Of a DNA stretch of 64,000 nt, positions 22,406-32,553 are shown one piece after another. The translations under genes were made by a program, and so were the position numbers. The stretch comes from Puccinellia tenuiflora (Eukaryota; Streptophyta; Magnoliopsida; Poales; Poaceae): positions 254,964 through 318,963 of the forward strand of contig QRDG01000397.1 of assembly GCA_012064385.1 (NCBI GenBank), read 5' to 3'. The notes under the pieces are model-generated. The model saw nothing but the letters and a program-made list of their open reading frames with translations. It was not told the DNA's origin and ran no database searches. Each line of letters begins with the position of its first letter. Position 1 is the first letter of the stretch.

Positions 22406-23049
22406 ATGAGCCGCTCGTAGGGCACCTGCAGCTTCTCGAAAGTCTCGACAGAGATGACGTTGAGGCCTGCACCCCCATCGATGAGCGTCTTGGAGACTGC
22501 AATGTTGTTGATGGTGGGGGTGCAGACCAACGGGATGGTGCCCACAGTCGAGGTGGACTTGGGGTGGTCGGCGGAGTCAAAGGTGATAGGGTACTGGGAC
22601 CACTTGAGGGGCCTGGAGGCCTCAACCACGGGAAGGGCGGCCGCGACCTCGCGAGCGAATTGCTTGAAGTGGCGGTTGGAGCTGGGGGCCTGAGCCCCGC
22701 CGAGGATGCAAGCGGCCCCGCGAGGCACCTGGTAGCCCTCAGGAGTCTCGGCAGGGAGGTTGTCGTTCATGGGCTGGGCGGTGTTGGCCTGAGGGTTCTG
22801 CTGGTAGTTGTCGTCGTAGTTGTTGTTCCCGCGTCGCCCCCTGCGGCCGCCGCGGCCGCCGCCGCGGCCTCCGCGGCCTTGCTGCCGATCGTTTGCCTCG
22901 CGAGCCTCGCGAAGCCTCTTGAGGTCGTAGCAGTCCTCGGTGGCGTGGGAATGCCTGTTGTGGTAGATGCAGAAGGGACCATCTTTCTTCTCGGGTCCCG
23001 CGGCTGGAGTGGCAGCGCGAGGCTGCTTGGCGTCAGGCTCAGCCACGAG

Positions 23050-23054
23050 GACCG
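23050..23054. repeat. Left target-site duplication of element E (GACCG)
   Basis: GACCG here and at 36069-36073 flanks element E exactly. In E's own gag the undisturbed sequence reads ...GCGAGGACCGCAGTGG..., confirming one ancestral copy. Confidence 0.95.
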
Positions 23055-24093
23055 TGTCGGAGAACTGTCCCAGGAACTGGGTGTGTCTCACGAAGGATCG
23101 CGTAAGGGGCTGAACACGGAATCGAACAACCCTCAACGTGCCTCGGCGACGTTGCTCGTCGAACTCGCTGTGGGACAACACTGCAGAGATGAATGCACGG
23201 TATTACCCAGGTTCAGGGCCCTCTAGGTGAGGTAAAACCCTATGTCCTGCCTAGAGTTGCATTGCACTTGCTTGGAGAGGTTCCAGTATAGGGCGAGCTT
23301 GGCGAGCTCAAGGTGGCTACAATGGCTAACCCTAGAACCGGAGAAGAGTGTGAAGAGTCGAACCGAAAGAACAACCCTTTGCCCGAACGCGCTCCCCCTC
23401 CTTTTATAGGTGTCTCGGGTCTCTTCCCCCCAAATGTCCTGGCGGGAAGGGCTACCACATGGCGACGAAGGAGGAGGTGCGGTGCACAATAAAGGTAGAG
23501 TCCACCATAAAGGTAAAGTCCATGGACGCGGTCCGCGGCAGGGGGCAGCGTCACCAAAGCTGGAAAAGCCACCGTCCAGCCAGGACGGTGGGCTGGCGCC
23601 GCTGAGGTGGGAGGTGTCCTACGGTGACGTCGCCCTTGGAGCGTAGCTGCAGACGGTTCCCTTATCACCAAAGTGGCAAGCCTCGTTGTCCGCTTTGCTT
23701 GGTGCAGCTTTGTTGACTCCTTTATACATAAGAACGGCAACTGTGGCGCTACCGTCACCGCGCGCTGGCGCGGTCGTCACTCTGCGGAGGGTGCAGAGCC
23801 CATGTGCGCTCTGCCGCGGAGGCAGAGCTAGCTTCGCGAGGAAGGAACCCTCGCTGAGGGAGGAAACCCTCGGCGAGGCCTCCCGCTTGGTCCTTAGCAG
23901 AATTTGCAGGTGGCATCCGAGATGCCCTCTCGTGGAGAGGTCCCTCGCCGAGGGAAAAACCCTTGGCGAAAAGGAGAGTTCCCTCGCGAGGCTCGCCAGG
24001 CTTGGAAAGCCTGGTCCTTAGCGAAATCTTCTGAAGAATGTTGTGAGCCCTGGCAGGCCGGCCCGTGGTACCCTGGTTTCCACTGTGCCGACA
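23055..24093 (-). repeat. 3' LTR of element E
   Basis: Runs on the minus strand from TGTCGGCACAGTGG (24093) to GTTCTCCGACA (23055). TATA motif CCTATAAAAG at 23402-23410. Nearly identical to 35029-36068. Confidence 0.92.
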
Positions 24094-24108
24094 GTAGCCC
24101 CCGGGCCC
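24094..24108 (-). promoter_or_regulatory. Polypurine tract of element E
   Basis: Minus strand GGGCCCGGGGGCTAC directly before the 3' LTR, the usual Tat-lineage form and position. Confidence 0.8.
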
Positions 24109-24391
24109 GCGATGGGCACGCCGGAGTCCATCGATGGAGGCGAAGCGTCGAGGGCCCAACGGTGCCTGCCTGGGCTGTGACACGTGGGGCGCAGCGGTTG
24201 CGCCCGCGGCCACGATCTCCTCGGCTTCAACGGGCGACGTGGCGGGGGCCGCCACGACTCGGGGGCCGGTCAATAAAGCCTGGGCGCGGAGACAGCGCCC
24301 ATCACTTCTCCCATAACTCCGCTGCTCACTTCTCCCAACGCCTCCATCTCTCCAGAGCGCTCCGTCTCCAAAATCTCCTTCTCCAGCTTCC
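24109..24391 (+). promoter_or_regulatory. Probable promoter region of the antisense gene
   Basis: GC-rich stretch upstream of the antisense ATG. It contains a G-box CACGTG (24182-24187, in GACACGTGG), a weak TATA-like CAATAAAG near 24270, and a C/T-rich leader immediately before the ATG. Transcription would run away from the 3' LTR, opposite to gag-pol. Inferred from motif content only. Confidence 0.35.
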
Positions 24392-27300
24392 ATGGCGCCC
24401 AAGAAGGCAACCGCCGACCAGAGGGGGCAAGGCCGCGATGCAGACTGGCACGTCGGCGGCGGCGGTGCGGGGCGCTGCACCCCAAGGGGCGATGCCGGAA
24501 ACCCGCGTCCGTGCGGCGGCGCTCGAGAAGGTGCGCCACCTGGCGGCCGCCAACACCCACGAGATCGGCGCCACAAGCATGGCGCCCCGGCAACAGCAAG
24601 GTCGGCGCGGGGTACTACCCCATCTTTCTTCACACCCTCTATGCCGGCCTCATTCCTCCCTTCTCCAGCTTTCTCATGGGGATCCTTGAGGCGTACCGGA
24701 TCCAACTTCTTCATCACCACCCAAACTCCATACTCATCCTCGCCATATTCGCCTATCTCTGCGAGGCGTACGTCGGCATCCACCCCTTGATGGATCTCTT
24801 CCGCAGCTTCTACGCCCTCCGGAGCACCGCGTCGAACGAGCGGTTCGGATGCGTCTCCTTCCGCATCGCCGCCACCAGGAGCGAAGACTACATCCCTATC
24901 GCGTGGCTTGGTGAGAACGCCATCACCAAGGTGATGAAGAAGGTGGAGGATTTCCGCCAGAAGTGGTTTTTCGTCGGCACCAAGTCGTCGAACCGCCACC
25001 TGGAGGTACCCGTGCCGCCCCCGAAGAAGTGGGCGCATTGGGCGAGCGGCGACTTCGAGGGCCCCAAGCTTGAGGCGGTGTACGAGCGCATTCGGGTGCT
25101 CCGCGAGGCCGGGCTCACCGGCCAGATGGTGGCGAGGGATTTCGTCGAACGGCGCATTACTCCCCTCCAGTGGCACTCGGAGCCGATGTGGACGTACTCA
25201 GGCGAGGGGGACAGGATACGCCTCAGCGCAGACGACTTCACTTCGGACGAGCTGAAGCAGGTCATGAGGGTCCTCTTCGCCGCGGCGTCCGTCCCGTCCC
25301 CCGCCAACGACGAGGCCTTGCCGCTGTTCGCCTATGTGGAGGAGAGCGTGCACGAAGCCCGCCAACTCCTGCCCATCTTCGACGAATGGGGCATCAGGCC
25401 TGCAAGGCTCCGCGGGCCCCGCAGCAACCCGTGGGCTGCGGAGCTGGAGCAGGTGGGCGACTCGCCGGAGCCGGACGAGGACGAAGACTCTGGCGAGGAC
25501 GAGGCCTCGAGAGGCGCAAACCCCTCTGGCGAGGACGAGGCCTCGAGAGGCGCCGACCCCTCGGGAGGCGACGCGGGCTCCTCAAGGAACGTGCCGCCTG
25601 GCGAGGACCTCCGGGAGATCTCCTCCAGCGGCGACGAGGACGCCTTCCGCGTGGCCCGCTCCCGACGCATCGTAGAGGGGGAGGAGGAGGAGAGCGGCAA
25701 CAGGGGAGGACGCCGCGAGCCCCGCACCAAGGCCCTTCACGACAAGAACGCCTCGGCAGGGGGGAGCGCCCCCCGAGAGGAGGCAGGAGAGCCTCAAGGG
25801 GAGGTCAGGGCGAGAAGCCCCCAGCCTCCAAAGGCGAAGAAAAGGGTGTGGAGGATGGCCGACGAGTAAGCCTCGATTCTTCTTTTCCTTTTAGCATTCT
25901 GCTTCTGAGAATCCTCTTGACGGATCTTCTGCTTGTTTGTCTTCAGGAACCCTGCGGCGCCGAAGAAGCGGCGGCTCCGCAAGCTTGGGGAGGCCGCTCA
26001 CGCCCCCGCAGCGCCGCCGGTGGCTGACGAGCCGCAGCATGCGGCTGCTCCTCCCACAGGCGAGCGCCGCGAGGAGGAGGACGACGACGTTGTTGAGGTG
26101 GTGCCGCCGCCCGTCCAGACCACTCTTCCTCCCGCGGGTGAGCACCGCGCGGAGGAGGTGGTTGAAGGGGCGGCGCCGCCACCAGCTCGGGCTGCTACTC
26201 CTCCCGCGGGTGAGCACCGCGCGGAGGAGGTGATCGAAGAGATGGCGTCGTCGCCGGCTCGAGCCGCCACTCCTCCCGTACAGCAGGAGGCGACGGAGGA
26301 GGAGAGGGTGGATGAAGAGATCGTCATGGAGCCACCTCCGGAGGAGGAGGAGGCTCGCACAAGAGGGGCCGACGCGCCAGAGGCCGTGGCGGACGCGGCC
26401 ACCACGAAAGGGGCGGGAAACGCCCCCGTGGAGCAGGAGGTGGAGGCGCCTCCGGAGCCCACAGACGTCGGGGCTGGGGGCGAGAGGACGCCCAGCCCCC
26501 AGAGGGCACCTGACGCGGGCGGCAAAGGAGGCGCCCACACGAGCTCCCAGGCCGCACTAGATGCGGCCGAGAGCTCGAGGCAGGGGGCCTTGGGCGCCTC
26601 GCTGAGGATCGAGGCCTCTGCACCCTGCAGCGGTGCAGGGACCTTGGCGCTGCGGGAGCCGCGGCGCCATGCGGTTCGTCGCCAAGTCGTCCTTGGCCAG
26701 GCGCGGCGGACGCTTGAGGCACTGGAGGCGCAGCTCGCTGAAGAGGAACTCGCCCAGGAGGAGGAGCGGGCGAGGCTCGACGAGGGCTGGGCCCTCCTCT
26801 GCGAGAGCGTGGACAGCTGCCGCCGGCAGGACGCGTCGGCCCTGGCGGCCCGCCAAGAGGCCATGCGCTTCGCCGCAGAGACCCGCGACAGCGTGAAGCG
26901 GGAAGCGGCGGAGACCATGGAGCAGCTGGACGCCGCGAGGGAGGCGCTCGAGGCGGAGACCGCCTCCAAGTAACAGGAGATTGCGGCCACGGAGCAGAAG
27001 TTCGTCGCTGACTCCAAGGTTGTAGAGGCCAGCCTGAAGGAGCTCCGCGAGAGGCTGGACGCCCGCGAGAAGCGGCTGGTGCAGCGCGAAGCGGAGCTCA
27101 CGCAACGCGAGGGAGTGCTCTCCCCCCGCGAGGAGGAGCTGCGCCAACGCGAAGAGCAGGTCCAGCAGCTTGAGGGGGACCAGGCCACCCGCGAGGGGCA
27201 GCTGCAGGATGAAGCCTCCTACGCCGAGCGTTTCGCGAAGGCCAACGCCAGCCTCGCGGATAAGGAGAAAAAGCTGAAGGAGGAGGCCGACGCCAGGGTC

Positions 27301-28035
27301 AAGCTCATCCGCCTAGACCTCGCCAAGGACTATGACGAGAAGGCCAAGAAGCAAGAGGAGCGCTTCAAGGCGAAGCGCATGGAGCTCCAGGACCGCATCG
27401 AGGGGCTCGAGAAGGAGGAGAAGCAGACGGCTTCCCGTCTTCAGAGAGCCAAGGAGGCCCAGGCTCGCGCGGAAGGGAGAGCCGCCGCCCTGGAGAAGGA
27501 CCTGAGCGAGCTCCACCAGCAGGTGGGGCCGGTCGTGAACCTTGTGGAGGAGGCACGGAGCAACACGGAGCATGGCCGGACCATGACGCGCCAGCGCCAG
27601 CTCATGCTCCAAGGCCTGTTGGTCCGCGCGCGCGCCGTTGGGGATGACCTGAGGATCGAGGTTCCCCCCTTTTCCGCAGGGAGCGACGACGAGGCTGCGT
27701 ACTCGTTCTTCTTCGAGCAATTCCTTGGAAAGCTTGAAGAGACAGCGAAGGGCTTCGACGAGCACGTCGTGGAGGAGAGCCGCGATCTCCTCGTCATCGC
27801 TACCAGCCGCATCTTCAGCAACCTCGCGAGGCTCCAGCCCTCGCTTGACTTTGAGGCCGTGACGGCGCCGGTCGACATCAGCAACAAGGCGCGGGAAGCC
27901 GCCGAGGCGTACGCCAAGAAATTCGACCAAGTCGTGGTCGATGAGGACGAAGGCGACGACGAGGAGGATGCCCAGGAGGAGGAGGCGGAGGCTGCCGTGG
28001 ACAGAGCAGGCACCTCAGGGGGCGCGATGGCCTGA
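24392..28035 (+). pseudogene. Antisense gene of element E: gypsy-type 'transposase_28'-like protein with coiled coil
   Basis: Opposite in direction to gag-pol and located between pol and the 3' LTR, where Tat elements are known to carry extra antisense ORFs. The start is placed at the ATG 24392 (MAPKKATADQ). Two one-base shifts (near 24425 and 24590) are needed to reach the main domain. That domain runs from YYPIFLHTLYAG to about 25410 and resembles the 'putative gypsy type transposon' family (PF04195). Acidic SGEDEASRG repeats follow, then an intron (25866-25946), a Pro/Ala/Glu-rich stretch with repeated AGEHRAEEV, and a long Arg/Glu/Ala-rich coiled coil (about 26680-27540). The tail is acidic and ends at 28035. 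An in-frame TAA at 26971-26973 splits the coiled coil. Function is unknown; the family name is historical and no transposase activity is shown. Confidence 0.75.
25866..25946 (+). other. Predicted 81-bp spliceosomal intron in the antisense gene
   Basis: GTAAGC donor and a T-rich tract ending TTGTCTTCAG. The upstream frame would stop at once (GAG-TAA). Removing 25866-25946 joins GA+G into one Glu codon and continues in frame into NPAAPKKRR of the downstream frame. The intron is AT-richer than the flanking exons, as expected in plants. Confidence 0.65.
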
Positions 28036-29266
28036 GCTCCCTCTTGTATCTGGATGTGCAGGGGCACGGATTATCTTAGCATTTAATTTGTAATAGCTTT
28101 GTAAAGACTTGCTTTAAGCTTTGTTTGCTTGGTGAATATCCCTCGTGAGGCTTTTTTCTTCCCTTTCATGTCTTTTTCGCTCTACGTCTTAGGACCCTCT
28201 CTTAGCGCTACACCACCGCCGCTTCGGTATGCGAGAGTCAGGGCTCCACAAGGCCGGGGGTGCGTGAGGCCTCGAGAGGTAAGAGCTCCCAAGTCGCGAT
28301 GCTTGGGGCTCCCCTTTAACGTGCAAGCAGCCCATGAGGCGCAGGAGAGAGAAAAGAGGCTCGAGGGACGAAAACTAGCGAAAGGAATTTCAACCAAGTG
28401 TTTGGACTTAGCTTCACGACGCGTTTGGCCTTGGAGAGGGTGTTGGTTCCCTGACGAGGTGTTTTCACCTTGGAGAGGGCGTCGGTTCCCTGGCGCTTGC
28501 TTTTGACCTGTTTTCCTGTGTTTTGACAGATATGCGTACCCACAAGCAATACATAGCTAGACGACTTCATGCGTGCTTGTAGGTTACTTCATGTTTGTCT
28601 CGCGAGGAGAATAGGCACCAAGGTCCTTGGTGAGTTGACGTGCACGGGAGCCGGTCCATAAGTTCAGAGCTACTTGGGAGTTGACATGCATGAGAGCTGA
28701 CCCGTGAGTTCAGAGCTCGGACTCCTTGGGTTTTAGGCGCTGCTGGGATGCTCCCGAAGCACAGGCACCATGTCCAGCCCCCGCTCGCGAGATACACAGG
28801 AGGGATCATACGAGCAAGGATGAATCAGCAATAACATAAATGCTTACCAAAGCAACAACATATGCTGGCGCGAAGCGCAAAGGTTCAAAGTGACCTGAAA
28901 CAGAGGTTCATTACACTGGCGTGGCCAGAAATACAAAATCCGCCATGTCAGGCATGGGGTTCCACATGCTGTGGCTGAGACTCTCGAGGCGGCATGCCCG
29001 AGGCGACGCATGTAGACAGAGCTCAGAGGGGGCCCCTATGCGGGGGTGGCTTGTAGAGCCTGCGGTCCACCATGGCTGGGCATGGGGATCCACCTCGCCA
29101 AGGCATGGTGCTTGAAGAAGTCACCTTGCCGAGGCGCGATGGCTTGAGAGTCTTCTCGAACGGCCCGCGGCAACGTATAGTAGAGAGGGGAGCCAGAAAT
29201 TTTTCCTCGTGGAGGATGATGGCGCGAGGCTCTCCCTTGATGCAAAAAATTGCTCGTCGAGGACGA
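28036..29266 (-). other. Untranslated region between pol and antisense gene (element E)
   Basis: Non-coding. The part near the antisense stop (28080-28140) is AT-rich with TTGTAATAGC and could hold that gene's 3' end signals. From 28211 it is shared with element D (17567 on). Two convergent transcripts would meet here. Confidence 0.6.
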
Positions 29267-32200
29267 TCAGGGGTAGAACTTATGCAGGTGATGGATGTTC
29301 CAGGGGTTGGCGATAGGGATGCCGTCCTCCGTCTCGAGCCGCGCGGAGCCAGGCTGGCGATGTGGACAACCCTGTAGGGTCCTTCCCACATTGGCGAGAG
29401 CTTGTGGAGGCCTGCCCTGGAGAGGATTCTCCTCAGGACGAGGTCTCCTGCTTCGAGAGTGCGCGGGCGGATGTGGCGGCTGTGGTAGCGACGAAGGTCT
29501 TGCTGGTACCTTGCCGCTCTCAGGGCCGCATTGCGGCGGAGCCCTTCAAGCAGCAGGAGGTCGTTGTTGCGCAGTTCATCCAGCTCAGCCTCCTTGAAGG
29601 CCAAGACTCGGGGAGAGCCATGGGTGATCTCGCTGGAGAGGACGGCTTCAGCACCATAGACGAGGGAGAACGGCTTCTCACCCGTTGGCTTTGTTGGTGT
29701 GGTGCGGATGGACCAGAGCACCGAGGGGAGCTCATCGATCCAGTGCTTGCCGCTGGCCTTGAGGCGGTTGAAACTTCTCGTCTTGAGGCCCTTGAACACC
29801 TCGGCGTTGGCTCGCTCGGCCTGCCCGTTGCTTCGTGGGAGTGCCACCGAGGCGTACCAGATTTGGGCGCCGAGGCTGCCACAGTAGGACTTGAAGGCGC
29901 CGCTGATGAATTGTGAGCCGTTGTTGGTGATGATGCGGTTGGGCACGCCGAAGCGGCAGACCAGGCTCCTGATGAATTTCACCGCCGACTTCACCGGTAT
30001 GGTGCGCACGGGTTCCACCTCAGGCCACTTGGTGAATTTGTCGATGGTGCGCACGGGTTTCACGATTGCGGCTGCATCTTGAAGAACTAAAGGCCAGTAG
30101 AAGCCACTCCGGAAGACCTTGCCCGCAAGGGTGCGCGAGGATGAATGGTGGCCGCACTCTCCGCTGTGGATGTCGTTGATGAGCTGGCGGCCTTCCTCGG
30201 TAGGGACGCACCGCAAGGCAACCCCATTGGGGCGCTTACGGTACAGGTCTCTGTCGTGGAGGCAGTAAGACTTGGCCTGGCGAGCAACCCTTTCGGCTTC
30301 AGCATCTTCCTCGGGGAGGACTCGATTTTGCAGGTAATTCTTAATCTCGTCGATCCAACCAGTGTCTTGGTGTACCAAGGTCATCAGCAAGCGATCGCCT
30401 GAGGGCAGCCCGCAGTTTGGTGCTCCACTTGATGGGGCTGGTGGGAGCTCCTCATTGATGCTCATGTTGACAGCTGGTTGCTTGACGGAGGACTTGGCGA
30501 GTCTTTCCTCGAACACTCTGGGCTTCTGTGCTTCCCTTCTTGCTGCTCGCCTGGCGAGTTCATCTGCCTCTTGGTTCTCTCCTCGTGGGATGTGCTTGAG
30601 CTCCATGCCCCTGAAGTGCTTCTCGAGTTTGCGTACCTCTTCAAGGTAGGCCACCATGTAGGTGTCCTTAGGCGTGTAGCTTTTGTTGGAGAAGTTGACG
30701 AGGAGCTGAGAGTCGCCCTTGATGAGGATGCGCTTGATGCCGAGGGCAATGGCGGCTCTGAGCCCGGCGAGGAGGCCTTCATATTCAGCAATGTTGTTGG
30801 AGACCTTGTAGTTGTCCTTAAAGCACAGCTGGATGGCGTACTAGAGCTGGTCGCCTGTCGGTGAGGTGAGGACAGCACCAGCCCCTGCACTCCTGGCCGC
30901 GAAGGCGCCGTCGAAGTGCATGGTCCAGTGGCCTGGTTCCGTCCCTCCTGAGGCTGTGGGTTCCTCCTCTTGAGGCTCTTCTTCACGCGTGTCCGTCCAT
31001 TCGGCCATGAAATCAGCCAGCGCCCTGCCCTTGATGACCCTGGTGGTGTCAAATTCCAGCTCGAAAGGTTGTAGCTCGATGCCCCAGCCTGCGACGCGAT
31101 CTGTCGCGTTTGGGTTGCGCAGGACTTGCTCCAGGGGGTATGAGGTGACCACCTTGATGGGGTGACCCTGGAAGTAGTGGCGCAGCTTCCTGGAGGCGCT
31201 GAGGAGCGAGAAGAGGAGCTTTTGCTACATGGGGTAGCGCTCGCGAGCGTCCCGCAGCACTGTGCTGACGAAGTACACGAGATGCTCGACGAGGGTAATT
31301 GTTGGTGTGGCAGCGGTTGGCTCCTCTCGAGGCTCGGTGGAGTCCTCGGCGAGGGTTTCTTGAGGCCCCACTTGTAGAGGCTCGGCATGAGGCTGGAGGC
31401 TTGACGAGGTTGCTTCCTTGTCGGGTGGTTCTGGGCTTGGCGAGACGGAGTTCTGCTTGGCGAGGACTGGCTCTTCCCTTTCAGCCACCAAGACCGCGCT
31501 TGCCGTCTGAGGAGTGGCTGCAAGATACAGCTTCAGAGGCTCGCGAGGGCGTGGGGCAACCATGATGGGTGGGCTCGCTAGGTATTTCTTTAGGTCCTCG
31601 AAGGCCTTTGCTGCTTCAGGGGTCCATTTGAAAGGACCGGACCTCTTCATGATCTTGAAAAATGGCAGCGCCCTCTCACCGAACTTGGAGATGAAACGGC
31701 CAAGGCTGGACATACATCCCGCTAGGCGTTGCATGTCATTGAGGCGACGAGGGGGCTGCATCTCTTCTATGGCCTTGATCATGTCAGGGTTTGCTTCAAT
31801 GCCGCGATGAGACACCAGGAACCCGAGGAGCTTGCCTGAAGGGACCCCGAAGACGCACTTGGCGGGGTTCAGCTTGATGTTTACTTTGCGCAGGTTGGCA
31901 AAGGTCTCCTCGAGGTCCTAGATGAGCGTGTTTTCTTCGCGAGTCTTGACCACGATGTCGTCGACGTAGGCCGCTGCATTCTTCCCCATTTGAGCCCCCA
32001 AGGCGATCCTCATGAGGCGCTGGAAAGTGGCGCCGGCGTTCTTCAGGCCGAAGGGCATGCAGACGTAGCAAAACACACCACAAGGGGTGAGAAATGCTGT
32101 CTTCTCCTCGTCCTCCTTCGCCATCTTGATCTGGTGGTAGCCAGAGAAGGCATCCAGAAAATAGAGGAGTGCGCAGCCGGCGGTGGAGTCCATGATCTGG

Positions 32201-32550
32201 TCGATCCTCGGGAGGGGATAGGGGTCCTTGGGGCAGGCCTTGTTGAGGTCGGTGAAGTCGATGCAGAGGCGGCTTCCTCCGGTGTGTTTGGGTACGACCA
32301 CACCGTTGGCGAGCCAAGTGGGATGGACCACTTCCTTGATGATGATGGCCTTCTTCAGTTTCTCTACTTCCTTGACGATGAAATCTTGCTTCTCTGGCGC
32401 CTGGCGCCGCGCCTTTTGCTTCACGGGGCGTGCGTTTGGACACACGGCTAAGTGGTGCTCGATCACCTCCCTCGGTACTCAAGACATATCTGACGGTGTC
32501 CATGCGAACATGTCAGAGTTTTCCCTGAGGAAGGCGACGAGCGCGCTTTC
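29267..32550 (-). pseudogene. Element E pol: RT - RNase H - archaeal-type RNase H - integrase, broken
   Basis: The RT N-terminal part is intact (DFTDLNKACPKDPY, FSGYHQI, MPFGLKNAGATFQ, AYVDDIVVK). In-frame amber codons occur at 31918-31920, 31225-31227 and 30841-30843; compared with element D the first two replace Gln codons and the third a Tyr codon. The first RNase H lacks its first Asp and carries a Pro/Ser/Glu-rich insertion (about 31290-31480). The second RNase H is cut by the stop at 30841. The integrase lost a net 48 codons near 30048-30061, removing its zinc-binding Cys pair and the first catalytic Asp. A one-base loss near 29354 shifts the C-terminal tail. Clearly inactive. Confidence 0.88.
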
Positions 32551-32553
32551 CTA
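32551..32553 (-). promoter_or_regulatory. In-frame amber codon between protease and pol (element E)
   Basis: ...LPPK-TAG-ESALVAFLR, in the context AAATAGGAA, as in D and, with one difference downstream, in C. Confidence 0.6.

Larger units (their letters stand above)
17567..23054 (-). mobile_element. Element D, 3' part (Tat-type Gypsy), split by element E
   Basis: Aligns with element E from 28211 onward: 3' untranslated region, pol, amber codon, and the protease half of gag. It stops at GACCG (23050-23054), where E is inserted, and resumes at 36069. The left end is cut at 17567 by element C, so D's antisense gene and 3' LTR are missing from the window. Confidence 0.85.
22032..23054 (-). pseudogene. 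Element D gag C-terminal half and protease
   Basis: Begins at the E insertion site. It reads through a zinc-knuckle-like CIYHNRHSHATEDC motif (C-x2-H-x4-H-x4-C), a Gly/Arg-rich RGGRGGGRGG region, and the protease loop LIDGGAGLNVIS. Part of the protease is hidden by a run of N. An extra amber codon near 22126 replaces a Gln codon of element E, just before the shared gag/pol amber. The N-terminal half lies at 36074-37349. Confidence 0.8.

Noticed and set aside
23755..25176. Long minus-strand frame opposite the antisense gene
   Set aside because: Continues from LTR sequence into the complement of the PF04195-like domain; shadow frame.
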